A stretch of DNA of 64,000 nucleotides. Origin: Dryas octopetala (Eukaryota > Streptophyta > Magnoliopsida > Rosales > Rosaceae). Position 1 is the first letter of the stretch. The number at the start of each line of letters is the position of its first letter. The notes below the pieces were generated by a model. The model was not told the DNA's origin. It made no database searches and was given only the letters and a program-made list of their open reading frames with translations. Of this stretch, positions 1 to 10,273 are shown in pieces. The stretch covers positions 9,238,001 through 9,302,000 of the forward strand of contig OY992835.1 in assembly GCA_963921425.1 (NCBI GenBank), written 5' to 3'. Position numbers and translations under genes: made by a program.

Positions 1-663
1 CCCAGGCCCGGGCATAAACCGAAACAAAGGCACAGCCCAACAAGCAAACAAAATTCACAGTAAACTACAAATAAGAAAGTGAAGAAACGACAACAACAGA
101 ACAAAAACGACAACAAAATCTCCTAAAGTTAGCCCTAACCAAAATCCAAAGCCAGCCATCCAACCACCACACCAGAATGGCACCAAGAACACCACAAGCG
201 CCAACCACAAACCAGGACAACAACCACCAGTAGAGCTCCAGATGGAGCCAGAGAAGTCACTACAGTTTCCAGCAGATTAAGGAATGGGAGAACCCGCGCT
301 TTATCCTTCGGAGACAGGGGAATGAGAGAACTCGTTTGGACAAACCATTTCGCACCAAACAACACCGCTGAAGAGATACCCCAGAAGTGCCACCTGAGCA
401 GAGAGGTGAGGACTGGTTGTTGAAGCCACAAGAATGAGCTAGAAGCAGAGGAATTGATAGAAGCCCGTGAGAAGGTGAAAGAGATAAAGGGGAAAAATGG
501 AATAAACATAGAGGTTAGGGGGAGATTTAGGGATGAAGAGGGCAGAAGACATGGAAGGAAAAACAAAGGGAAGCAAAAGAGAGGCATGAGGCCTCAGATC
601 TAAGCACACCGGCCCAAGGTTATCGCCACCGACTCTCAAAACAGAGGGAGGAGCGAACAGAGC
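1..663 (-). mobile_element. Retroposon copy 1, 5' part, fused to the receptor-like gene
   Basis: Read on the minus strand, this stretch shares with 5715-7026 the 'GTTTTGAGAGTCG' block near the 5' end, a pyrimidine-rich middle, and a 'GGGCTGTGCCT'-like block near the 3' part. It runs off the left edge, so its poly(A) tail and target-site duplication cannot be seen. The right boundary (about 655-665) is inferred from where the receptor-like protein loses family similarity. The open frames inside it (135-587 and 439-639, minus) resemble no protein I know and I do not call them genes. Confidence 0.55.
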
Positions 664-2911
664 TTTTTGATAAAACCATCACATAAAGCTTATCTTGTAC
701 TTTATCTAGGAATTGGAAATATGCATATCTCCACGTCTTCTTGAGCATCAAAGGACCAACCACTCCCCAAAATCCTGTAATGAATCCAAGTGCAACAGAA
801 ATATAAAACCATGGAATCCGATGCGCACTCTTTACATCTTGGCTATTTTTAGTATCTGCATCAACGCCACTAGTGGATTGACACTCATTTGGAAGTGGGT
901 CACCACAGAGTTTGGGATTCCCCTCAAATGCAGAGGCATTCAAGCCTTGGAGTTGACTGCTTGTTGGTATTGGTCCTTCAAGATTATTGTACGAGACATT
1001 GAAATCTGACAAGAAAGTAAGACTTGTCACTGATGCTGGAATTGTCCCAGACAAGTGATTCATGGAGAGATCCAATCCCTCCAAGTTTTTGAGGTTTGAT
1101 ATTTGGTCTGGAATTATGCCGGAGAAGCGGTTGAAGGAAAGATCCAACCGATGGAGAAGCTGCAATTGGCCGATCTCGGTAGGTATGCTACCACTGATGC
1201 TATTGTTCTCTAGGTATATGCATGGTGGGTAGTAAGACAAATAATTGAACTGTCGAGGTCTATCATCCATTTTATAGTCGAAGATAGGCAATTCAAGATA
1301 ATTATGATCTACTTGAGCTGCAATTTGTTTAGATACCAACATGGGCAGTCTGCAAAGTTCCTTTGGAAATTCACCTGAAATTAAGTTAGCTGACAATTCT
1401 ATCGAAGAGAGCTTTGGAAGGTTCCCCAGCCAACTAGGAAGTGACCCTGTGATTCTATTACTATGCAGTGCCAAGATCTGAAGCTTCTTGAGCTTATACA
1501 ACCATACAGGTATTTCACCAGTGAGCCCACAGTAAGCCAAATTCAATACTCTAAGATTTTTGAAACCATCATAATCAACCATGCCAATATCATTTGCTGT
1601 CGGCATTTTCTCCCCTACAAAATTTGTACCACATGATAGGAATACGAGCCTTTTGCAACCCACTAATATCTTGAGTGCTCCTGTGACATTAGTCAGTCTG
1701 TTGGAAAAAAGGGAGAGGAAGGACAGAGATTTCAATGAAAGAATCTCAGGTTGTATTTGTCCCTCTAGATTGTTATCACTCAGTCGAATTGCTTTCAGGG
1801 ACTTGCATGAGTAAAGACTTGCTGGAAACATACCAGTGAAGTTATTTTGCACTAGGTCAAGTTTAGTAAGTTGACCAAGTTTGGAGAAATTAAGGGTTGA
1901 AAGATTGCCTTCCAAGTTGTTGAATCCCAGATGTATTTCTACAAGGCTTGTGCAATTCATCAAAGAAGGGGGCAAAGAACCTTCTAGATTGTTGAAATTA
2001 AGGAGCAAGAATTTCAACTTAGAGAGCTTCCCAAAATGGAGAGGGAGGACGCCACTCAATTGATTAGAGTAGAGGTCAAAGATTATGAGGTTGGTGAGGT
2101 TGACAACTCTATCATTAAGGGCTCCGTAGAGAGAATTAAAAGGTAATGCAATTTCTTCAAGTTTGGTAGCATTATACATATCTTCTGGAAGTATTCCTGA
2201 GAAGTTATTGTGACCAGCACGAAAAACTTGGAGTTTGGAACACTCCCCTAGTCCACGAGAGATACTGCCATTGAATCTATTGAAGGAAAAATCAAACAGC
2301 TTAATCAAGGGACAAGAGTGGAGACAAACAGAGGTTGGGATAGAACCTGAGAAGGTATTGTTGCTAACACTGAAGCTAGTCAAATTCCTAGCTTGTCGGA
2401 AGAATGAAGATGAAATTGCACCATGGAAATGATTATTGGACAAATTCACTGTTTGAATACGAGATGGTAAAAAAAACGGTAGCTCTCCAGAAAGAAAGTT
2501 AGAGCTCAAATCAAGGATCTCAAGGCGATTCAAGGACAAGAAGAATCCAGTTTGATCGAGTGTACCATAAAGTGGATTATGAGAGAGATTCAAGTATTTC
2601 AGATGTGTGAGATTTGAAAGTGACTGTGAGAATGAGGGAAAAGTACCTGCTTTGAGTTTGAGTCCTTTGGAGGGTAAGTGCAAATGTGTGACCCAACCAT
2701 CCTTATTACAAGTGATGCCATCCCAATTGCAGCAATTAAAGGACATCCAATTAAAGGAAGGAGAAGACAGAGCGAGGGAGAAGGACAGAAGAGCGGTGCG
2801 CTCAGTTTGGTTGCATGCATATGCATGAATATTTGTTGAAACCATGGAAGAGAATATGATCATGAGAAAGAAGCCATGAGCCATTGGGTGATTTGCAGGC
2901 TGCACTAGCAT
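620..2911 (-). CDS. LRR receptor-like protein (PSY1R/RLP2-type ectodomain, no kinase)
   Basis: Single-exon gene for a 763-residue cell-surface receptor-like protein. I start at the ATG at 2909-2911, which gives MLVQPANHPMAHG and then a hydrophobic signal peptide; the open frame extends upstream to 3049 but those residues look like translated 5' UTR. Order: signal peptide (about 1-32); N-terminal LRR cap with paired cysteines and 'CCNWDGITC'; about twenty plant LRRs (LxxLxLxxNxxxGxIP); a non-LRR island around 'YLELPIFDYKMDD'; more LRRs; a C-terminal cysteine cap; and one membrane helix (about 705-727) followed by a short basic tail. There is no kinase domain, so signalling would need a partner kinase. 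The ectodomain resembles tyrosine-sulfated-peptide receptors and Arabidopsis RLP2/RLP3; the ligand is unknown. The last ~14 residues (SSVRSSLCFESRWR) and the stop appear to lie in retroposon sequence. Expression is unproven. Confidence 0.85.
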   Translation of the reverse strand: MLVQPANHPMAHGFFLMIIFSSMVSTNIHAYACNQTERTALLSFSLALSSPSFNWMSFNCCNWDGITCNKDGWVTHLHLPSKGLKLKAGTFPSFSQSLSNLTHLKYLNLSHNPLYGTLDQTGFFLSLNRLEILDLSSNFLSGELPFFLPSRIQTVNLSNNHFHGAISSSFFRQARNLTSFSVSNNTFSGSIPTSVCLHSCPLIKLFDFSFNRFNGSISRGLGECSKLQVFRAGHNNFSGILPEDMYNATKLEEIALPFNSLYGALNDRVVNLTNLIIFDLYSNQLSGVLPLHFGKLSKLKFLLLNFNNLEGSLPPSLMNCTSLVEIHLGFNNLEGNLSTLNFSKLGQLTKLDLVQNNFTGMFPASLYSCKSLKAIRLSDNNLEGQIQPEILSLKSLSFLSLFSNRLTNVTGALKILVGCKRLVFLSCGTNFVGEKMPTANDIGMVDYDGFKNLRVLNLAYCGLTGEIPVWLYKLKKLQILALHSNRITGSLPSWLGNLPKLSSIELSANLISGEFPKELCRLPMLVSKQIAAQVDHNYLELPIFDYKMDDRPRQFNYLSYYPPCIYLENNSISGSIPTEIGQLQLLHRLDLSFNRFSGIIPDQISNLKNLEGLDLSMNHLSGTIPASVTSLTFLSDFNVSYNNLEGPIPTSSQLQGLNASAFEGNPKLCGDPLPNECQSTSGVDADTKNSQDVKSAHRIPWFYISVALGFITGFWGVVGPLMLKKTWRYAYFQFLDKVQDKLYVMVLSKSSVRSSLCFESRWR

Positions 2912-4700
2912 GTTTCTTTGTGTTAGATTTAGATTACTAATCACAAGTTTATAAAGAGTTGGAATCAGAGACAAGAAAAAAGTATCTTTTTTTTTTTTCT
3001 CCTCGACTTGAAAATGATGCTTGATTAAACAACAAAAAATCACTTCCAAATTGGCAAATTAATTAAGAATATGTGGAACGAAATTTCCAGTACATCGAAC
3101 AAAGCGGAGACCTGTCAAGACCTGCTTATTTTAAAGTCTACTATGACGTACTCTATGGGATATAAGAATTATCAGTCCAGGTTTGAAAGTTGTTTTCTTG
3201 TTAATGATTATTCGTAAATTGATAGATAGTGCTTGGCAGTTGGCACACATATATGGAGGGTATTTTCCTTGCCACCACCACGATTGTGCACATAGTACTA
3301 ATTACACTACGAATTAATTGTCACAAAATTAAAGGATAGAGACAGAAATAGAGGGCAACAATCTGTGATGAAGTGATGGACGGCTAGATATTGCATGTTT
3401 CACTGAAAAATAATGACACCTTAATAAGTGAGTAACAATTTTATTCTGTGGTATATTATTCTCGTTTTCCAACAGTATTTTTACAAGGAAAACTAAAGGT
3501 ATAAATAATGTATATTTATATATAGTATGATATAACTGAGCGTGTTATGTACTTAATGGATATGCTTTATAGTTTTAAATTTATAATTCTACAAGGGATG
3601 TGTTATACTTATACTTTGTGGGATGTCTTAGAATTTGAATTAAGTTAGTACTGAATTAGTAATCATTCCATGACTATTGGTACTAAAGAAAGCATATATA
3701 TGATGTTTCAGATGTTGGGGTTGTTCCATATGTTTAACATAGAGAAAGAAAAGTGGCGCTGGAGAAAAAAATGTTTAAGTATGTATGCTTTCATTTAATA
3801 GAGAATAGTTTGGAAAGAAAAAGAAGACAGAGTTATAAGAACAAATTGTGCCTTAAATCAGCCCCCAAAAGAAAAAACTGAAAAACATAGTGTTGAATTG
3901 TCAAAAAAAAAAAAAAAAATACAAAGGTTGAGGTTGAGATTGGATTCTCATGTACCATGTGCCACATTAATTTCAAACGAAAACAAGTTGGAAACTGAGA
4001 AAATGTGGATTTATCTGGAAGCTTAATTATCTCTTATCAGATGAGATTAAATTTAAATAGAGAGAGTTATTGCATTCCCATTTGATCTCATCACTTAGGC
4101 TTCCCATGGACTCTATAAATAGAGGAGGAAGGATTCAAAAAAGATGTACTGTTGCTGCTCAAATTCAAGATAGTGGCCTATGGTGGTGTTCTATCTCTTG
4201 AGTTGGGGGTTCAGAAACAGAACCCCCCCATAAATTGCTTTCAATAAATCATTTTTCTCTCAAGATCCTCCCATAAATCTATCATCTTTCAAGAGATGGA
4301 AAATTAATTTTTAGTTCTGTGCTAAACCCCACAAAATATATATATATATATGCAGAAGTCAAGCATGGTCCGCTTCTCTTCCATGTGACTTTGCATAATT
4401 GGATGCTTGGCTAAGTCATAAAAAGATTGTGGCAATGGAATCCATTTAGATAAGAGAGACCAAAGAAGAAATATGTTATTTGTTTTTTCCATCTTTGACA
4501 TATAGAAAAAAGGGTCCAGCCATTCAAATGAGATTAATCAATTAATCCTACAAGTCACCAAGGAAGGCTACTAGAGTAGTTTTATTGTAGACGACGGGGA
4601 GTGGAGTTCGCCAAGTCCAGGAAAGGCCATCAAAGTTAACTTATAGGACAACCCCAAATTTCATGGGCTCACCGCATGGTTAATAAATACAAGGGCAATG
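2912..4700. other. 5' flank of the receptor-like gene, with an LTR-like segment
   Basis: No gene is visible. The first ~220 bases are the 5' flank of the receptor-like gene, and versions of them recur at 7300-7950 and 12470-12602. Around 4113-4123 there is a TATA-box-like 'ctataaatagag', followed by a short hairpin (gggggttc / gaaccccc, about 4205-4228) and an AATAAA at about 4244. That spacing resembles the U3-R part of a plant LTR. I could not find TG...CA ends or a target-site duplication, so this is only a weak candidate for a solo LTR. Confidence 0.3.
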
Positions 4701-4929
4701 GTCAAAACTAAGCCTTCAAGCCCCTAAAATTAATGGGTTTTTGTTCAAACTTTGAGAACCCATTAATAATTTAAATTTGCCAATTAACAAATAATTGGTA
4801 CAAAATAAACAAACTTCTTTCCTAAATTCATTCGTCCATTAAAAAAATAAAATGTGTCAATTAATAAATAATTAATAAAAAATAATTAGTGGGCACATTT
4901 CTTCCATCCCAAAACTCAAATACAACTCT

Positions 4930-5050
4930 CAAATGGTACAAAACCAATTTTCTCAAATGGTACAAAACCATCTTTCTCCAATTTGTACAAAACAAACTTT
5001 CTCAAATGGTACAAAATCATCTCCCTAAAATTGGTACAAAACCAAATCTC
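4930..5050. repeat. Imperfect short tandem repeat around 'caaatggtacaaaac'
   Basis: Five or so degenerate units of about 24-29 bases, each with a version of 'caaatggtacaaaaccaa'. The open frames at 4889-5071 and 4983-5192 are just this repeat read through. The rest of 4700-5690 is AT-rich with no gene that I can see. Confidence 0.6.
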
Positions 5051-5714
5051 GATCTCAAATCCAAATCCTAAATTCAACTTTAAAGTGGCACAAAGCCAAC
5101 CAAGTCAAATTCTTTTGCCAACTACGTTCGGTTTGATTCCTCTAAGGATACGTACGCAACCTATATTTAAATTTAAGTCCAACCGACTCTAAATCAAATC
5201 CGTCCAAATTCTCCAGAAATTAGTTATACACACGAAAGTCACTGAAATGATTTTTCAAATCAAATCCAAGGGCTCTAAACCCTACCCAAATTACTCAAAT
5301 CATTTAAAAGGGTCATTCACCTATTTAATTTCTAAAAAGCTTAGAACAACGTGTGGTTTGATTCTGTAATGGGTAAGTAGGCAACCTAAAATATGGGTGC
5401 AATCGCAATCGCAAATAAATTTCATTTCAATGAGTCTTTTATCTATTGGAAATCCAAACACTTATAGAATGATCCGTTGGTTTCATTGCAATTGGGATCA
5501 AATGATATTCCCTTGAGCCAAGGGATTGTAAGTAAAAGATGTATTCCATCTTGAATGAGTCGTACTCTAAATAATAAAACTCTATTCCCTAAATGAGTAG
5601 AGTGAAATTATATTGGGTAACAATATAATTATTAATATATATTTATCAAATTTTTTGTTCAACACATAAGATATAAAGTAGGTGCAATCTAGCTTCTAAA
5701 TAGAGTCAATCTTG

Positions 5715-7026
5715 GGTTATTGTTGTAGGAGTAGTGGATGAGAAGGACTAGAGAGCACTGATTCTAAGCGCCGTTTTGAGAGTCGACTCACCCCTCCCCC
5801 TTATCCCACTCGCCTCTCCCTCTCTCTCTCACCTGCCTTTAACCTTCATCACACTTGCCTCTCTCCATCTCCCTCCCTTCCCTCCATTCTCTCTCATTTG
5901 TGTTCTCTTTTCGTATTTGAACTTTCCTTCACCCCTTTGTGGTGATCTTTCATCCTCTTATGGTGATCCTTCACCCTATTGTGGTGATTGTTTGAGCTAT
6001 ATGCTCAGATCTAGAGGTATTGCATCCTCTTTTTTCTTTGTGCTTCTCTCATTTTATTTTCTCCCCTCTTCTCATAGTTCCTACTCTATTCCCCTTTTGT
6101 TTTTGCCTTTGTTCCCTTATCCAAGCCCACCCAGATCTCAAGCCCTTGTTGGAATCATTTGTGGTTTCCTCACTTGGAGTTGGTGGACCATTGTAGCATT
6201 TGTAACTACCACCTTAAAGCGATTTTTCGTTCCCCAATCGGATTATGTGTAGGTGGAAACACCTCAATTTTTCTCAATTCCTTTATGTAGTACTTCGGTT
6301 CTCTTGTCTCTCTTTGGTGGTTGCGGGTCTTGCTTGGTTTGCTGTGTTTCAATGATGGAGATGGTTGATGTTTTTGGACTAGGGTTGTGCTTAGATGGTG
6401 GGACTTGCTTCTCTTTCAGGATTTGTGTTTGGCTAGGGTTCATGCAAATGTTCTTGGGAACTTTATGTTTTAATCTTTTTTATCTTCGTACTTTTTCTGT
6501 GTGGTGTTTGCTGGGCTTGTGCCTCTTGGGCCTTCATGATTGTAATATGAGTGAGGTTATGCAGACCACCCTCAGTTGCTGAGTTGATCACCCTAACATA
6601 TTTTACCTAACTTTTTCCTATTTTACCCTTTATTGCAAAAACATGATAAAATCATCCAGATCCATTCGGTGGTTATCTATCGAAACATTCACCAATGTTC
6701 GGCAGATAAGTGTCGAATAAATATAAACATTTCGACAAATAACTGTCAAATGCCTTTTTCATCTCCATTAGGTGGTTATCCACCGAATAATCTACCAATG
6801 TTCAGCAGATAACTGTTGAATAACCACAAATATTTCGGTAAATAATTGTCGAATGACCCAACAAACAAAATTGAATTTTTTTGTTTTAAAGGTAAAATTG
6901 AAATTTTGAAATAGGGTGGTCAACTCAACAGTTTAGGGTGGTCGGAAAAGCACCCCTCTTGTAATATTTTGCCTTCTGGGCTTCTTTAATGAAATGTTAC
7001 TTTCCGAAAAAAAAAAAAAAGAAAAA
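5715..7026 (+). mobile_element. Poly(A)-tailed retroposon copy 2 (complete), interrupted by a MITE
   Basis: An 18-base direct repeat (taaatagagtcaatcttg) lies at 5697-5714 and again at 7027-7044. Just before the right copy is an A-rich tail (from about 7007) that follows 'gaaatgttactttccg'. Target-site duplication plus 3' poly(A) is the mark of LINE-machinery retroposition. Without the nested MITE the element is about 0.9 kb. Open frames at 5776-6252 and 6253-6582 are pyrimidine-rich and resemble no protein family, so the element looks non-autonomous, possibly a deletion derivative of a LINE or a processed non-coding RNA. Confidence 0.75.
6549..6958. mobile_element. MULE-type MITE, copy 1 (410 bp)
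   Basis: Flanked by the 9-base duplication 'ttgtaatat' (6540-6548 and 6959-6967). The ends are imperfect inverted repeats built around 'GACCACCCT' (left) and 'AGGGTGGTC' (right). The interior repeats 'ttcgacagttatctgccgaa'-like motifs that can fold on themselves. A 9-bp target-site duplication is typical of Mutator-like elements. It is nested inside the poly(A) retroposon and so is younger. A copy of nearly the same length lies in the opposite orientation at 63161-63571. Confidence 0.8.
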
Positions 7027-7341
7027 TAAATAGAGTCAATCTTGTATATTGTTTAAAATTTGAAAATATATGTATCTCAGCTAAAATGTGAAGAGACACT
7101 TATTTAAAATCAATTGGTAAAAAGTAAAGAGGTGTACGTAAGACCTTATATTTTGTTATGCAAGTTGAGATTTTTACTTTCAACACCAAGACAATAACAA
7201 ATGATTGAAAAACCTCATTAATATTGATGTCAGCTTTGTTCTTAGCTAGTCTCGTTTGTTTTGGGCCATGTTTATGGAATAATTAGATTGCTGATCACAA
7301 TTAGTTTGTATATATATTGGAACAATTAAATTAAAGAGTTC

Positions 7342-7900
7342 GAAGCAAAGTCAAAAGAAAAAGATTTTATATTTTTTTCTTTTTTGACTTGATATGATGC
7401 TTAACACAAATTTTCCAAACCCCTCAAAACGTTAATGCTAGCTTAATACAACTTTTCCAAACCCATCAATACGTTGAAGAGTTAGAAGCAAAGTCAAAAG
7501 AAAAAATATTTTTTTTTCTTTTTTGACTTGATATGATGCTTAACACAAATTTTCCAAACCCCTCAAAACGTTAATGCTAGCTTAATACAACTTTTCCAAA
7601 CCCCTCAATACGTTGAAGAGTTAGGAGCAAAGTCAAAAGAAAAAGATTTTATATTTTTTTTCTTTTTTGACTTGATATGATGCTTAACACAAATTTTCCA
7701 AACCCCTCAAAATGTTAATGCTAGTTTAATACAACTTTTCCAAACCCGTTGAAGAGTTAGAAGCAAAGTCAAAAGAAAAAGATTTTATATTTTTTTTCTT
7801 TTTTGACTTGATAAGATGCTTAACACAAATTTTCCAAACCCCTCAAAACGTTAATGCTAGCTTAACACAACTTTTCCAAATCTCTCAATACGTTGAAATC
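7342..7900. repeat. Four-unit ~140-bp tandem array derived from the receptor gene's 5' flank
   Basis: Units start at 7342, 7485, 7624 and 7760, giving periods of 143, 139 and 136 bases. Each holds 'gaagcaaagtcaaaagaaaa', a T-run, 'gacttgatatgatgcttaacac' (compare 'gacttgaaaatgatgcttgatt' near 3004 in the receptor gene's 5' flank), and two 'acttttccaaacccctca'-type blocks. Sequence before and after the array also matches the region just upstream of the receptor-like gene, so the array probably arose by local duplication of that flank. Confidence 0.75.
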
Positions 7901-8184
7901 ATTTCCAATTAATATAGAGACCAAAGCGAAGATTTGTCGATCATTAGATCTGAAGAGGAGGGCCTCCATGTCAGTTTTATGTTATGTTTTAACTATGAGA
8001 CTTTGTCTTCATTTTAGGAGGGTATGAGGTAACCTGTTGCAGATGGGGTCAAAAACTAGGCGGATCGAGGAAGCAGAGTCAAGTACTTCTTGCAGTGCTC
8101 AGCTGTTATAAAAATGACATTAAGTACTCGATACCATTGCCTAACACTGGGGGCATAATTTCTAGTTTTAAATAATTTACTATA

Positions 8185-8547
8185 CTTTCAATATTCCATT
8201 TTACCTTAATCAAAAAAAGAAAAAAAAATATATATATATATATATCATTTTACCATAGAAATAGTGCTACTATTCCCACTCATATACTATTTCTCCACCC
8301 ACCTTTTATTCCCATTCACATCAAATTTTAAGAAATAATAATCTTCTTTTTTCACCCTCTAATACCTTAAAATACCCTTATTAATAAACATTTTTTCCAC
8401 CTCTTCTCTTTCTCTGTATTTTCTTTTTCTCCCATAAACATTAAACTCTATCCACTTAACAACATTTAAACCCATGCACAAACTCATACTCCTAAATCAA
8501 ATATAACGTGAGTGAGAGGATAGTTGATTTATTCAAACTTGGTTACA
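8185..8547. repeat. Dispersed local repeat, copy A
   Basis: From 'tactttcaatattccattttacc' to 'ttcaaacttggttacat' this stretch matches 11946-12345, with a few indels. The inner part ('agtgctactattccc...cccaccttttattccc') also resembles the left half of the MITE at 11316-11945, so it includes an old relative of that element. No gene is visible in it. Confidence 0.65.
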
Positions 8548-8743
8548 TGCCCAAAAAATTTTAGGCTGCAGTACTGAGACTGTGAATAAGAGAACAAAGA
8601 AAACAAAACTATTGAGAAACAAAAAGATTTAATAATATGAAATGAGAGAAAATTTCTGTAAAACTCAGATATTAGTAAAACTAAATAACTAAACCTTAAG
8701 AAATCAGAAAAAAACAATCATTCATATGATCAATTGTTCATCA

Positions 8744-9045
8744 TCAAATTGCTGCAGTGAACCTTTTCTTGTTTGAAGCCACCCAATTCTCATGCCTCCA
8801 ATCAAGATGAACCCTCAACCTCTCGATAGGGTAAGTAATCTCATCCCCAGTGATCTCAAATAAAACAAAGTAACTCGACCCTCTCTTCCCAATAACACTT
8901 CCGACCCACCATTCGTCATTGTCAAAAGCGTCAGCCAGGTCCAGATAACATTAACCCAATGCCCGAATCTGGTCGGGTGGGCAAGGTCACCCACTTGCCA
9001 CGGAGTCGATCAAGAGGAACCCTCAACCTCCCCTAGCTAGTAGTA
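8744..9045 (-). pseudogene. Agenet-domain (DUF724-like) protein fragment
   Basis: On the minus strand, 8950 down to the TGA at 8744-8746 reads as 'DLADAFDNDEWWVGSVIGKRG' and continues through 'YFVLFEITGDEITYP' and 'RLRVHLDW' to a stop. This is the plant Agenet/Tudor-like fold found in DUF724 proteins. Just upstream (about 9000-9045) a second 'RLRVPLDRLRGKWV' remnant appears in another frame, so a repeat domain was cut and frameshifted. No start codon, upstream exons or promoter were found. I call it a gene relic. Confidence 0.6.
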
Positions 9046-9955
9046 ACATTAACTGTAATTTCTTTTAATTTTTTCCAATATCATAAATATATATATATAT
9101 ATCTAAAAAATGAATCATTAAATATCAACTTAATTTTTTATTTGCATTGATTGTGTTTAATGAAAGCTCTTACAGATTGTTCTTACGCTTATAGACACAC
9201 AAACATATATTTGGTTATCCTAAGTTAGAGAAGCAAGTTTATTAAGAGCAACTTATCATGTAAAAGTTATTGACAATCACATTTAAGGTGTTTTTTATTT
9301 GGAAGGAAATCACATTTAAAGTATTGAAAATATTGCAAAATTTAGTGAACTTATAGGCAAAAGTAATTAACAAGACATCATTAAACTCTTTATTTTTTGA
9401 TCGAACTTATTTAAACTCATTTTCTTTTACTATTAAATAATACTCATTTAATAGTTTTACTAGCCACTCAACACACGCTTCTGCGTGCATCAAGTGGCTC
9501 TCCCTATTTCACATACTTGAAGTGGCTCTTACGCGTACGTGTGAGATGACTTAATTTTCTATTGTGCATACGTTATTATTTTCTTATAGGCTACAACATA
9601 CATTATCATTTTTTTAAGTTTTGGCCGGGTTCAATCTAATGATTTTTTCTACGGCAAATATTGTGAGATTAATTTTTCAATGTGTCTTATTTAAAAATGA
9701 CACTTATACTAATTGCGACTTATGTTTTGTATTAAATTTTGTATTAAATTTTTTTTTGTTGTCAAGAAATACTTCATTTATGGATGATCGATATATATTG
9801 ACATACGGAAGTAATACATGAGAGAGCCAACGTGACCCTTTTTCCACCTCTATGTGTACTTGGGGAAACATAAGCACCTTCTTCGCAAGAAGATATGCTG
9901 CCCAATTGCATACATATATAGATAATATAATGAAAATTACAACAATTAATATGTA
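9046..9955. other. AT-rich spacer
   Basis: No gene or clear element was seen. The open frames at 9621-9821 (plus) and 9704-10018 (minus) are short and resemble no known family. Confidence 0.5.
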
Positions 9956-9956
9956 G

Positions 9957-10063
9957 TATAGATTCGTGAATTGGGGTTGGCCTGGTTGGTCGAGGTCAAA
10001 AATTCTCTTCCTACACATTTGGGTTCGAACCCTCCCCTTCCCCTATAATCTCAAAAAAAAAAA
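9957..10063 (+). mobile_element. tRNA-derived SINE with A and B boxes
   Basis: Shows a pol III box A-like 'tggcctggttgg' (about 9979-9990) and a perfect box B 'ggttcgaaccc' (about 10022-10032), then an A-rich tail. A block 'tgaaaattacaacaattaat' stands before it (about 9930) and again after it (about 10136). That fits a target-site duplication, but about 70 bases of extra sequence lie between the A-tail and the second copy, so the 3' boundary is unsure. No tRNA cloverleaf is apparent, so this is not a tRNA gene. Confidence 0.6.
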
Positions 10064-10273
10064 TATATATATATATATTATATATAGTCTGATTCAGGTG
10101 TGAACGTCTCACACTGAATCATCGTTCGACACTGATGAAAATTACAACAATTAATATATAGTCTAGCTTCCTCTAAAATATATAACTCCTTTAGCCTGCC
10201 AAAATTTCAGTGGCCACAGGAGAGAAAGAAACCAACTAGTACGTCCTTGTGAAGCAGCAGCCATAAGTAGACC

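Noticed and set aside
135..639. Minus-strand ORFs of 150 and 66 aa
   Set aside because: They are hydrophobic readings of the pyrimidine-rich retroposon strand, resemble no family, and overlap retroposon sequence.
2912..3049. In-frame N-terminal extension of the receptor-like protein
   Set aside because: The extra 46 residues precede a good signal peptide that starts at the internal Met, include a Lys run from an A-tract, and the matching stretch in related copies is non-coding.
5776..6582. Two consecutive plus-strand ORFs (158 and 109 aa)
   Set aside because: Inside the poly(A) retroposon; low-complexity Ser/Pro/Leu/Phe composition and no domain. The related copies do not preserve these frames.
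9957..10063. Possible tRNA gene because of A and B boxes
   Set aside because: No cloverleaf pairing is apparent and it has an A-rich tail and flanking duplication, so SINE is the better call.
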